DNA of 64,000 bases, taken from the NCBI GenBank assembly GCA_032718475.1, contig JAUCBJ010007562.1, forward strand, positions 45,019-109,018. The letters are read 5' to 3'. The notes beneath the pieces were generated by a model. It worked only from the letters and a program-made list of their open reading frames with translations. It was not told where the DNA came from and did not search any database. Position 1 is the first letter of the stretch, and each line of letters starts with the position of its first letter. The stretch comes from Nemertoderma westbladi. Its lineage: Eukaryota; Xenacoelomorpha; Nemertodermatida; Nemertodermatidae. Shown here one piece after another: positions 25,874 through 36,393 of this stretch. Made by a program: the position numbers and the translations under genes.

Positions 25874-26473
25874 ATGGCGATGAGCACCATGAGAGCAAAG
25901 AGGAAGAGGACGGTGTTACTCGAAGTAGTACCAGTGAGAATAACAGGAGAGGACGGGCTATCGGTCACAACATTAATGTTGATCGTTAGTGGAGCAGCGT
26001 TCACGCTAATGGAGGGTTGGGTGGCCGAAAAGATAGGGTTACGAACGAGGCCAAGCAAGATGGCGGTAACCACTATCTCGAGTAAAGACGAGGTCTTGAA
26101 ATTGAGAACGGGGCATTGCAAAATATCAGCGATAACGCCAGGGTGCGATTATGGGGTGACCATCGATCCCATTCAAATAATAGAATCGATTAATATAAAC
26201 GCCAGGCGGCCCACAAAGATTGAGGTCGTGCAATACTGGTTCCTGGATGATATCGATTTCTCCTTGCCTAAACTGGACGTCCCGAAAGTATCTCTCATAG
26301 TCGGTATGGACTGCCTGACGGCCCACGGGAGAAGAGCCATGTTCGGAGAGGATGGGGGGCGAGGCCCGATGGTGATTCTCATGCCATTTGGATGGACACT
26401 CAGCACCCAATCAAGTCTAGAATTCCGTTCAGCGTATCGGAATCCTCAGGGTGCATGTTTGCGGGCACAATGA
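25874..26473 (+). pseudogene. Element C retropepsin-like (DUF1758-like) segment
   Basis: 200 codons matching the BEL protease layout: strand, LMLIVSGAAFTLM where a functional enzyme has the catalytic D-S/T-G, EKIGLRT, and a distal VSLIVGMDCLTAH. The catalytic aspartate position reads valine, so the enzyme would be inactive. The frame directly follows the zinc-knuckle region. Confidence 0.6.
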
Positions 26474-27266
26474 GAGGAATGGAAGACAAAAGAACAGAGA
26501 AGAAACCAAAGATGGGCAATGGGGAGGTCCCATATGGGAAGCGGCCCAAGGGAGAACACCAGGAGTCGGGAATGGGTATGGATCTGGAACCACGCATAGT
26601 GGAGCGTGGTGAAAGGGTGGAGGACAGAGAAATACCACCGACAGATGAGTCAGGAGGAGAAACAACAGCAAGAGAGTGGGTGGAGGAGAATGGGTTCGAC
26701 GCAGAAGACCTAGAGGTGATGGGATGGAACATAGATGTTCCTGGTGAGTATCAGTATGGGGATGGAGAAGAGTGGACGGCAAGATATCCGGAGAGGTGTC
26801 CGGAACAGACGCCGGTCCAGTTGAGAAGCATACCGATGGGGAGGAGGTCGAGTAGGAGGACAGAGTGGAAAAGGAGAGGACGTAATACGATTATACCAAG
26901 GGCGGAGAAGCCCATGATGAAGCGCGACAAAGGAGGCAGGAAAGTTGGAGAGGGCGTGTTGTACACGCACATGGGGCTGGCAAAATGTGAGGGGGCATTG
27001 AATGGTAGGCCATTATGCATACCGAACTATGACCGAGGGTCATGGGGGGCTTAACGCCAGCGCACATATTGAGGGGGAGGCCAGCAAAGGTGGCATATAC
27101 CAGTGAGGATGACAAGAAGGACGGCATTCTACTGCCAAGTGATGACGAGATGAAGGGTGACATTTTGCCACTAGGGGACGACAATGAGGAGTTCTGTGCG
27201 GCAGAGGAGAGACCCGTTTTTAGGGTGGAGAGAAGGGAAGGTCAGATCCAAGAGAGTTTGAACTGA
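26460..27266 (+). pseudogene. Element C protease-to-integrase junction remnant
   Basis: After the protease comes an acidic, low-complexity stretch, then LNGRPLCIPNYDRG and, after a frameshift near 27045, LTPAHILRGRP. This is the C-terminal integrase signature of BEL/Pao elements (compare LNTRPIVLV and LTPAHLLM in element A). RT, RNase H and the integrase core are missing, so an internal deletion joined the two ends. Confidence 0.6.
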
Positions 27267-27331
27267 CAAAGGAGAAGGGAAGGTCAGATCCAAGAGAGTT
27301 GGAACTGACAGGAAGGTCAGATCCAAGAGAG
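27238..27331 (+). repeat. Short tandem repeats at the LINE insertion point
   Basis: Three copies of gaaggtcagatccaagagag spaced 42 and 33 bp. The aactgaca half of the unit reappears at 28416, on the far side of the LINE fragment. Confidence 0.7.
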
Positions 27332-28410
27332 TTCATTCATTCATTCATTCATTAATTATTTTATTCAGTAAAACTCATTATGCAACAAAACATTATGCAG
27401 TTTGTACACGAGGTACCTACTGATAATTGACTGAATAAGTGTCACAGGGCGGCATGTATCTATGATGCATGTTTCTAACTAAATATACATATAAGCTAAT
27501 GTATCTAATAATTCCCAACTAAACGGTAGTATATACACTACACAGCACAATAAACGTAATCAATAGGTAGGTAATTGTTAAAGATAGTTTGTTATTAAAC
27601 ATTCATTTGTTGGGGGTGCAGGTTTTTTATATTTTGACTTTTGTGTTTATTTTGCGGTTCGTGTTCATTTTATTATATATTACTAATTATGTCACCTCGC
27701 TCCGCTCAAATTTTACATGGAATATTTTTTTCAATTGATTTTTAAAAATTAGGAGTGATTTTGAACTTGTCACGTGAACCGGTAATGTGTTCCATAAATT
27801 AATAAGATTTACCGTAACACTTTCGTGCCCGTATCTGTTTTTTGTGTGTGGAATGTTTATGTTGTTAGTGCGTGGATTTATTTTTATGTCTGCTCGATTT
27901 AAGAATGGTAGGTCGAGAGTTGAGAACGGTTGTGTTATGTTGTTAATGTATTTATATAGAAATTGTAGTCCGACATATTCGCGTAAGGCTGACAGCAAAG
28001 GGATTTGTGCTTTCTTACGTAGTTCAGTGCCTGTGGTGTCTCTAATGCGTTTGCCATATATTGTTCGGAGTGCATAATTTTGTAATTTTTCAATTTTATA
28101 TAGTTTTTCCTTGTGCCCGTGCTTGCCATGTAGTGGTATAAGTAATTGTGAACAGTAGTTGTGGTATGGTAATGTGAGTGATTTATAGATTTGCAGTTTT
28201 GTTGTGTTTGTTAGCTGTCCTTTTATACTACGTAGGGTTGATATACTTAGTGCCATATTTTGAGTCATTTTATCTATATATTCTTTCCATTGCAATTGGT
28301 TATCTATTTGTACACCTAAATATTTAACTGATAGTGATTGGTCTATTGGATCTGCCTGCCCCACGTGAAGATGAATTTGTGTATGAGTATTCGTGATATT
28401 TGTTTGTTGT
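27332..28410 (-). mobile_element. 5'-truncated CR1/L2-type LINE
   Basis: The minus strand holds only the RT C-terminal part and 3' UTR, ending in an (AATG)n tail at 27334-27354. It is inserted in the element C tail. It is a relative of the 9372-20036 LINE but a different family, since the tail motif differs. Confidence 0.8.
27687..28364 (-). pseudogene. CR1-like RT C-terminal fragment
   Basis: 225 codons aligning with the last part of the first LINE's ORF2: VKYLGVQIDNQLQWKEYI, IRDTTGTELRKKAQIP and NRYGHESVTV, against KYLGIIIDNKITW, IRDATGTELRTKAKLP and TKFGYNSVMV. The frame is open over its length, but palm motifs A and YADD are lost to 5' truncation. Confidence 0.85.
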
Positions 28411-28585
28411 TAGTTGGAACTGACAAGGAGAGTGGGACGAAGAGTAAGAGGACCTACAGGGGGGCAGTGGGAGAGTTGCCTGCTGCAAGAATCGCCCCTA
28501 GGTTGTTGAGTCGTCCAATAAGTTGGACCGAGGGGGGTGGGAATGAGGGCGATACACCCTTCCCACAAATAAATAATATAAAATA

Positions 28586-29032
28586 ATATATAAAAAAAAT
28601 AATATGAGTAGGTACAATTATGTATGTCTGATGGGTGCATAATGTACAAATACATACGTAGTAACGTATGGTATGACGTACCAACATACAGTAATTTACG
28701 CACACTGGGTCAATGGGACCATACATACGCACTAACCAATTACGTACGTCTGATGGGTGGTGTGGTGTGTTCAAAGGGAAAACTGTAATAGCCGGGTAAT
28801 CGCTTCAGGCCAGTTTTACCGACAAACCAATCACCAGTACTAAAATGAAATTAGCAGTTTAACATATAAGATAATATATAGGCAGCATAATGCCTACGGT
28901 AGTTGTACCTTGTACCAACGGTTATACATACCGACAGTCAGTGTACCGGTACCTGCCGGTAACACAATAACTACTGTTATAGTTTACACATATGGGGCAA
29001 GCCACATTATATATACCCCATGCCCCTTTTTT
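28586..29032. other. AT-rich spacer
   Basis: Contains tgatgggtg repeats near 28630 and 28745, tacgta-rich palindromes and accggtacc motifs. I see no gene. Confidence 0.5.
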
Positions 29033-30215
29033 TCAGTGGAGCTCAATCAAGACCATACCACTTTGTTGCCGTTCGATGTCTGGTCGATTGCCTTGGTCCA
29101 GAACCCCTGGGAATAGGTTTCGGGGGTGTTGACGTTGAAGTAGGAATTGACTGAATAGCTGAATGTGGGTCTCTCTCTGTGCCTTCTGGGGCGGGAAACA
29201 TGCTGGTCTAAGAAAGTGTCGATTGCGTCGCTTAGTCGACTCATCAACGAGGTTAAAAATAAGGTAGTCAGCGTTGTTGAGGATATCAACTATGACACCA
29301 GTACTGGTCCACTTCTTAGTGATTGGGTTTTGTACCCAGACCAATTCACCTTGTTTAAGGGATCAAAGTCTTCGCGCTCGTGTGTTTCTCATCTCCCCTT
29401 TCTTGGAGTTCAGAACTGCCCTCTGATTAGTGGCAGATCTGAGCTGTTCATCAGTTACCCTTGTGACGGTTGATGGGTGTTGAGGTGTCAACGTACGTTG
29501 CGGGCGACCAAAGACACGCTGGGAAGGACTCAATCCCCCCTCTCCTGGTGTATTCATCAGTTCTAGGAACCCACGAGCAAATTCGTTGCTACTAAGATCA
29601 GTTGACTTTCTTTTGATGAGCAGATGTTCGAGCGCTTTCACAGCATTATCCGCATGGCCGTTTGACCTGGGAAAATATGCCCTGCTACATCTCCAGGTAA
29701 CTCCCCACTCCTTCAAGAATGTTTGTATCACCTCTGCTCTAAATTGTGGACCCCCATCTGTGGAGATCAGCCGTGCGTGGCACACCATAATCTTTGAAGA
29801 AGGTGGTCAAGGAACGAACAACTTGAGTTGCAGAAGGAGAAGAACGCCATCGCCAAGCACAAAGATATCCGCTGTATCTGTCCCCGTATGCGATGTACGT
29901 GAACCCACCATAGTCCAACAAATCAGCTGAAACAGATTCAAATGGCGCTGAAGGAATTGGAGTAAGATTGACAGGTTCCTCTGGGTTACTGGGACGCAGT
30001 TCCTGACAAGCTATGCAGGAGTTGACAGTGCTTTTAATATCCCCATTAATCCCATTAATCCCTACTATACGTGCTGCACGTTCTTTAGTCCGTATTATGC
30101 CTTGGTGAGAGGCATGTAAACGAGTCAAAATATCCCGTCTGGCTGCCTGAGGAACAACTATCCAACCATCCATTAGGACCAGACCATTGTCAACAGAGAG
30201 ATAATCCCTCAGTTT
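29033..30215 (-). pseudogene. Ty3/gypsy integrase remains
   Basis: Follows RNase H in the same order as Ty3/gypsy pol. It has an H-x3-H...C-x2-C zinc domain (LHASHQG, CIACQ) with a duplicated GING caused by a 9-bp repeat. The core has SADLLDYGG and STDGGPQF, then YFPRSNGHADNAVK, where the catalytic glutamate position reads aspartate (GAT). A frameshift near 29788 and a stop near 29360 break it. It ends near 29033 with no LTR visible. Confidence 0.8.
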
Positions 30216-30218
30216 GCC

Positions 30219-31005
30219 TCATGCTATACCAAACTCTGGGTATCTATCGGAGACGACTGCATTTACAAACTCGACATAGGATTTATCGGCCATGGCTGCT
30301 GCACGGAGCTCATCCAGAATCGGGTCTGCGAGGGTCTCATCTGCCATCATAGTGATAGCAGCGATGCGTGAGAAAGTGCCTGGTTTGCCGGTGCTACCAT
30401 CCTCGACTTCCTCATCTGTAGGTAAATCAATTGGGGCTCGGGAGAGAGCGTCTGGAGCTGCATGCTCGCTGCCTTTCTTCCAAACTACCTCGAATGAATA
30501 TTCTGCCAGTTTAGATCGGTAAGAAGCAACCTTTTGGTTCTCAATCTGATCAAGGCTATATTCGTTGAAAAGTGGTCGGAGTGGGGCGTGGTCTGTAACG
30601 ACCTTGAAGCCAGGATGTCCAGCTAAATATACCCTACATTTCTTCACTGACCAGAGTATCGCTAATGCCTCCAACTCCAATGTAGCATATCAAGTTTCTG
30701 GGTCAGCCAGAAATCGACTACCACACTGGATGAGGTGCCAGGAGGAGTTCGGTTGGGAGCGCTGGAGCAAGGTCAACCCGCGTCCATGAATCCGAGATGC
30801 ATCTGTGTGCAGTGCAGTCTCAAATGCATTGGGATCCCATGGTGCGAGCACAGCTGGGGAGAGTAGAGTCTTCTTGACAGCCTCGACTGCTCTGGTATGC
30901 AATTCAGTCCAGATAAACTCACGCTTAGTGCTGAGCAGTCAGGTCAGGTCCCCAGATCCTGCTACCACTATGGCAGTAATGTGGTACTACCTGTAGCTGT
31001 CAGCC
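30219..31005 (-). pseudogene. Ty3/gypsy RNase H remains
   Basis: The minus strand reads FIWTELHTRAVEAVKKTLL, then RNase H with LHTDAS, LELEALAILW, VVTDHAPLRPL and PDALSRAP, as in Ty3/gypsy pol. In-frame TGA codons stand near 30950, 30690 and 30216. At the latter two, related elements usually have arginine, which fits CGA-to-TGA decay. The upstream RT is cut off near 31005, where the RTE LINE begins. Confidence 0.8.
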
Positions 31006-33483
31006 CAGTAGGGAAGGTCCGATAAGCATAGCCTATTCATTATTTAGTTGATCAAGAGTGGGTTGGTTCAGCCCCGTCAACTAAATAAGTCATTGAGGGC
31101 TATAGCGCCTAGGGCACCATTGAAGGCAAAGGCTTGATACGCATCTGCATTAGAGATGATACAAGCCCCGCCCTGTCTATACTGGATGCTCCTCTACCAG
31201 TGTTAGGTAACCTAACCCAGGAGGCACACTTGGTTCAGGGTGTAACAAATGGACCCCTACAGTCGGCAGCAGGGCTGTAGGCCATGGATAGGCGGAAGGT
31301 AATCAACCAACGGCTAGACATGCTGACAAGGTCGGCGGAAGGTAATCAACCAACGGCGACCTACTGCGAAGACGCTTGTAGGAGTTGCGACCACAAGCGG
31401 TTTACCCCCGAAACTGAAAGATATGAGTATGAGAACCCTCCAGGAGAAATACCGGCTCGGTCGTCGCCCGGGTCAACAAGGACCGCGTCCCTCAGTGGTA
31501 CACCAGGCTGGGGTCGATAAATTGGCTACTGGGACAGAAGACAGAGAAGAAAGAAGAACCAACCTGTTGAAATGTAAAAAGACACTAAAGATTGCGACAA
31601 TGAACGCACGCACGCTGAAAGCACAGAGCAAACAGGGTGACATGGTCGCTCTGGCAATGGAATATAACATCGACATCATCTGCATCCAAGAACATCGGAT
31701 TTGTCATGAAGACACTGCCATGAAGTACAATGACATTGGAAATGGATGGACGTTAGTAACAAGCTCAACAGTAAGAAACTCGGCCAATGCATCAATTGGT
31801 GGAGTAGGAATTCTGCTAAGCCCATTTGCACTTAAGACCCTAAACAACATCGAATCTATAAATTCCAGGGTTATGATCGCAACATTTGATGGGAATCCCA
31901 AGACAACAGTTATATGTTGCTACAGTCCAACCAATGCATCAGAGCCAGAACAAGCAGTCAAGTTTTATGAAGAACTGACTGGACTTATTAAGGACATCCC
32001 GAAACACAATGATAAAGTCATTGCTGGTGACCTGAATGCGCAAATTGGCCCAGAAGACATCAAGGGTTACACCTATAACACCAGTTCTAACAGAAATGGG
32101 TACTTACTCTTAGACCTAATGGAAGAATGTGAATTGATACCAACAAACAACACATTCGAAAAGAGTAAGGGGAAGCTATGGACCTTTCAATACCCTAATG
32201 GAACCAAAGCACAACTGGATTACATCCTTATAAACAAAAAGTGGAGAAATAGCATGATCAACTGCGAGGCATACAGCTCGTTCAACCTAATTGGTTCGGA
32301 CCACAGAATTGTGACTGCAGAGATCAGACTCAGTTTGAGAGCCAGCAAACCCAGGACAAGCAAGCAAATCAACTATGACTGGGAGAAACTCAGAACTGAC
32401 AATGCTGTAAAGGATGCTTATACAGTAGAAGTTCAAAACCGCTTTGAAGCACTTCAGTCAATGGATGAAGACCAATCCACCGATTCAATATACCAGAATA
32501 TAATAACAGCCCACAAGGAATCAGCTAAGAGGCATATCCCCCAGAAACCTAAACGAAAACAGTATGTGCCATGGCAAAACTCTGAGGTTACTTGTAAGAG
32601 AGAAGATCTTAAGATAGCCTACAAAGTTAAAACCGAACAACCAACAACCGAAAACATTAACAAGGTTGAGAAAGCTAAGGACGATCTTAAATTGGCCTAC
32701 AACATCAGCCAGGAAAAGTACATACAGGATAAAACTGAAGCAATTACAACTGCTCACATACAGCAACAATCAAGACTTACCTGGCAAACTGTAAATGAGG
32801 TATCTGGTCGGAAAAGTTGTGCAAAGGGGCGCCTCAAAGCCGATAGTCCTGAAGAACGTGTTGGGAAGTGGAAAAATCACTTCAGCAACTTGCTTGGGCA
32901 GCCACCAAACATCGAGGTCAGCCCTACAAGGAAAATATATGACAAGACACTACCTATAGAAACAGGGGACTTCACACCTGCCGAACTCCAAAGAAGTATT
33001 AAAAGCATGTCCAATAATAAAGCGAGTGGATTAGATGAAATCCCAGCGGAGGTATGGAAAACCGGAGTGCTAAATAGACCATTATTGAATGTATGCAACC
33101 GGATGTTAAAAGGGGAAAAGCCACCACCAATTTGGACTAAAGGTCAACTAAAGCCTCTCCCCAAGAAAGGAGACCTCGGCATACCAACAAACTATCGTGG
33201 GATCTGTCTGCTTGTGGTAGCTGCCAAAATATACAATAAAATGATTCTATATAGGATTAGGCCTCACATAGAGAAACTACTGCGTAAGAGCCAAAACGGA
33301 TTTCGACCAAGTAGATCAACAAGAAATACTTGCACTACGGAGACTGATTGAAGGAATTAAGTCAAAGAATCTCCCCGCAGTCATGACTTTTGTGGACTTC
33401 AAGAAGGCATTCGACTCTATCCATAGAGGTAAAATGCTTGAAATCCTAAGAGCTTATGGAATACCAGAAGTAATTGTTGCTGG
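31006..33483 (+). mobile_element. RTE-like LINE, cut at its 3' side by element X
   Basis: A 5' region without ORF (31006-31420), containing a 46-bp-spaced duplication of ggcggaaggtaatcaacc at 31290 and 31336, leads into one long ORF. It stops at the insertion point of element X, where GCTGG (33479-33483) adjoins the LTR end TGATAAAC. The rest of the LINE is expected beyond element X, outside this window. It may have entered the Ty3/gypsy remains, since the two abut near 31005. Confidence 0.8.
31423..33480 (+). pseudogene. RTE-like endonuclease and reverse transcriptase, partial
   Basis: 642 codons open from 31423. The APE endonuclease shows TMNARTLKAQ, ICIQEHR, AGDLNAQIG and GSDHRIV. A linker follows, then RT fingers with NNKASGLDEIPAEVW, LKPLPKKGD, NYRGICLL and QNGFRPSRSTR. 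A frameshift near 33325 ends the frame. The next frame continues with motif A, FVDFKKAFDSI, to 33480, where element X interrupts. All motifs up to that point are well kept, so decay is recent compared with the Ty3 remains. Confidence 0.85.
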
Positions 33484-33634
33484 TGATAAACAACCGCGAC
33501 CTCTATACTAACAGCAGAACTGTTGAACAGACCAATACCCGTTAATATCCTTCTGCCAACCTAATAAGTTCTCGTCTAACCAATAAGACACAAAGACTGC
33601 TCTACTGTTAAGTAAAGGGGATCAGGAGCGTGCT
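33484..33634 (-). mobile_element. 3' LTR of element X, distal piece
   Basis: Reverse complement of 18445-18589 of the solo LTR: the last ~150 bp of LTR-X, ending TTTATCA on the minus strand. Element A separates it from the rest (52968-55039). GTGCT at 33630-33634 is one copy of the AGCAC target duplication. Confidence 0.9.
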
Positions 33635-34665
33635 TAAATTGGAGAGATACGCCTATTCCTACTAATTGGAAGAGACGGTAACAATACCTGCAATATCCTA
33701 CTGTAAAGTTTGTAAATCAAATCATAAATCCGACCTTCTCACCAAAACAGTAAACCCCAAGTAAGCGAATATATTGCAGTATCGATCTCTTATAACCGGT
33801 GAGGCAGAAAACAGTCTACGAGCAGACAAACTTCGATAAAACAAAATCCCGCGCAGCGAATCCTAAATCAGGCTGACTCACTGACGGACTAAGGGGCTCG
33901 TATACTTTGCCGCGGTGTGATTTATATGGTTGGGCAAAGGGACGCTAGCTAGGTACAGAGGCAGATATTTGGAGATGTCTAACTAGCGAGCAAAGTGCAG
34001 TAAGGACGAAAGTTAATTTTATATATTTTGAGGTGTAAATAATTTTTAACGCGCGTGTGTTAATTCTGAACGGTCAAAGCAGTTTTGCTCCTTCACATAT
34101 ATAATTACTGGGTACGGTGTGCATTTTACGAATATTCTAATTTTGTAACTTGTAGGTCCAATACTCACGAATGATAAGGTTCCTTCCCCTCTTGCGTATT
34201 TCCAGGACTCAAATTCAGGCATAAGGTTAATACTACGCCCAGAATTCGGCAATTTTAGGTACCAGGTCCCTGATACTAAGAAGAGATGTGTTAGTTTACT
34301 ACTGTAGGCGTACGGGTACTAATAGCTATCCTGGCTCCTATCTAGAATTTTAGTCACCCAGGTAGTCCGGGTAACTTCCTATTAGGGCGTTGGCGGGGAC
34401 ACGGTAGATGTTAGTATATCCCTGATAGCCTTAATTTATTTGCGCCTAGTACGTAAACTGCCCTACCGCCTGAACGGTACAATCCCAATTCAGGTGAAAA
34501 CACAGCAACCCCCCTAGCCTACAAGTTCTGATGTAATGGACACTGTCGTACTGCAAATAGTCGCACACACACCTGTACTTAGCAAGAGTTAAGCGTACAG
34601 TTTGCTGCACCCTAACCAATGTGTATGCCTTGTACCGGTGTGCCTACGTCCTATCTGCGTACTAG

Positions 34666-34698
34666 TATCTGCTCTCTCTCCCTCCCCGTAGGAATATG
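34666..34698 (-). promoter_or_regulatory. Initiator/DPE pair overlapping the primer-like 11-mer, element A 3' LTR
   Basis: On the minus strand TCATATT (Inr pattern YYANWYY) places a possible start at 34697. AGATA fits the DPE pattern RGWYV at +28 to +32. The 11-mer CATATTCCTAC (34698-34688) is the reverse complement of the sequence directly after the 5' LTR. The 5' LTR copy is at 52095-52085. Confidence 0.45.
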
Positions 34699-35151
34699 AA
34701 GGTCTACTGCGGTTTTTCCTGAATCAAGACAGTACAGCCCCTATGATGTAATTTTGGGCTTACAGCGTGTCACTACGTCTACCTTTTGATCTTTTGGTCT
34801 TATACTTAGGTAGCAAGGATCGAACGCTGTCTAACCTTTCAGGCGATGGGCGAATAACACTAGATGGTATTGCGGGTCGTCTCTCGTCTACATTCCCGTG
34901 ATGTTCCCGTTCATTGCTGCGGCCCGATCTCTAGCCGGCCATCCTGTCCCTGAGTTTGTTCACCGTAGTGAATTCATAGTAAAACAGAAAAGCTGAGAGA
35001 ATATTCTGACTTTATTACAGAAGACACAATTATAATACAATGTAATCTGAGAATAAACTAAGCACGACAGAATAATAATGTGAATATAATCTGTGAAGTA
35101 GAGATATAAGATTGATTGATTGTGATTGAGATAACTAATGAACGAATCGCA

Positions 35152-35201
35152 CCTTTATATACTAAATTTGTGCCGCAATCAATCGAGAAAATTCTCGATT
35201 G
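35152..35201 (-). promoter_or_regulatory. Palindrome and TATA box, element A 3' LTR
   Basis: The palindrome arms CAATCGAGAA / TTCTCGATTG (35201-35180) contain GAAnnTTC, the heat-shock-element core. TATATAAAGG follows at 35161-35152. An AATAAAG at 35016-35010 lies ~140 bases further. The 5' LTR has the same at 52598-52577, 52558-52549 and 52413. Confidence 0.5.
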
Positions 35202-35357
35202 TTCTATGAGTTCTAACGGGGTTTTAAAGATAGCTATTGGTCCAGCTAATATATAACTTGCACGACATTGGTTACAATCAAATAACTACAGCCTTATTGG
35301 TACAGATAAATGCAATTAATTTGTAGCGGTTAATTTAAATGAGTAGAAATTCTGCAC

Positions 35358-35450
35358 AAAAAATAATTCGCACTTACTAGGATTCGAACTCGATACCTAC
35401 TACACATATAATTTCCAACGCTCTACCAACTGAGCTACTGAACCACTTGA
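35358..35450 (-). ncRNA. tRNA-derived Pol III unit in the element A 3' LTR
   Basis: The minus strand has a perfect A box (TAGCTCAGTTGG, 35437-35426), a B box (GTTCGAATCC, 35389-35380) about 50 bases later, and a T6 run (35363-35358) 17 bases beyond, as in a compact Pol III gene. The D stem GCTC/GAGC pairs, but the acceptor and anticodon stems do not, so it is not a functional tRNA. It may give an ~80-90-nt RNA. Confidence 0.6.
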
Positions 35451-35570
35451 CCGATAGATGTACAATAGATAGAACCAATACTAATGAGAACTCAAAGCAA
35501 TCTTTACAAAGTTAATTCGAATAAAATAAAATTTTGAAAATCCACGGCATTTAGGGAATATAATTCTATA

Positions 35571-35578
35571 CCGCTCCA
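35571..35578 (-). promoter_or_regulatory. PPT-like TGGAGCGG next to the element A 3' LTR
   Basis: Directly precedes the 3' LTR on the minus strand, where plus-strand DNA synthesis is primed. The same eight bases precede the unrelated LTR of element X at 55047-55040, which supports a functional site. Confidence 0.6.
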
Positions 35579-36393
35579 TGAAAACAGGATATTATCGTGC
35601 ATAAAATATACGGTTTTCACCAATAATCAATCAAACTATAGAATACTTAGGGCGTACTTACATATTTACAATTAAATTTCAAACAATACTTCCTTTTTAC
35701 GTAATGATTCGATACAAAATAATTACAAATTCAAACTTTACGTATTTAAGGCTTTACTAAGTAAGTACAATATAAATCTAAATTAAATTCACCAATATAA
35801 ATCTATTGCATCTCAATATTGCATAAATTCAAACAATTACAAATACAAATAAATGAAAACAATAAGAAAGGCTCGCAAGTCTTCCATCTACTATTGCATC
35901 CCAAATATTGCATAAATTCAAGTAATTACAAATACTTTCGTACCTAAATGTAGATTGCATAAGTTTGGAATAATTACAAATATGAGTCTTTCTGAGCACA
36001 AAATTTTCTGTCTATAAACTTTCTCTTTAGGTACAAATACTGCTTATAAAATATAAATTGCATAATATTCGGAACAATATAAATTGCATAAGTTCGGAAT
36101 AATCACAAATATAAAATATAAATATAAATTCTTACAAATATAAATCTTTCAAATATAAGTTCCTTCTAAATATAAACACTTAAATTTTCTAAATATAAAA
36201 CATATAATTCAAAATAAATCACTAATCATAAGAAAGGCCCACGAGTCTTCCGTCCACCCTTGCCCTCCCTTTTATCGCTTAGTAGATCGAGCCCTGCCGC
36301 GTCCTCGAAAACTGCGCACAGGTGACTTTGCTCGCGATATGGGACTTGTGGGGCGAGTCACTGGTTTACTTGGGACGTTGAGGGACGGTGCGA
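35579..36393 (-). other. Element A 3' untranslated region
   Basis: AT-rich, with degenerate repeats around aattacaaata and attgcataa. Copies of the recurrent 17-nt motif sit at 35869-35885 and 36235-36251. An 84-codon frame (36526-36272) overlaps the preceding ORF end and reads a basic RSFRGRGRARSTKR tail. Confidence 0.6.

Larger units (their letters stand above)
20668..28585 (+). mobile_element. Element C: internally deleted BEL/Pao-like retrotransposon
   Basis: Plus-strand remains in BEL order: basic and coiled-coil gag, a DUF1759-like gag block, a CCHC zinc knuckle, a retropepsin-like segment, then directly the end of integrase. No reverse transcriptase or RNase H is present between protease and integrase. 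It is interrupted by an RTE piece (about 21607-21865), a MITE (24855-25641) and a LINE 3' fragment (27332-28410). Its limits are approximate. Confidence 0.65.
33635..35570 (-). repeat. Element A 3' LTR
   Basis: 1936 bp. On the minus strand it starts TATAGAATTATATTCCC at 35570 and ends CTCTCCAATTTA at 33635. In order from its 5' end it holds a tRNA-like Pol III unit, a palindrome, a TATA box, an AATAAAG, an initiator/DPE pair with the 11-mer primer-like site, and a second AATAAA at 34440-34435. Short ORFs inside (for example 34252-34046) are not meaningful. Confidence 0.92.
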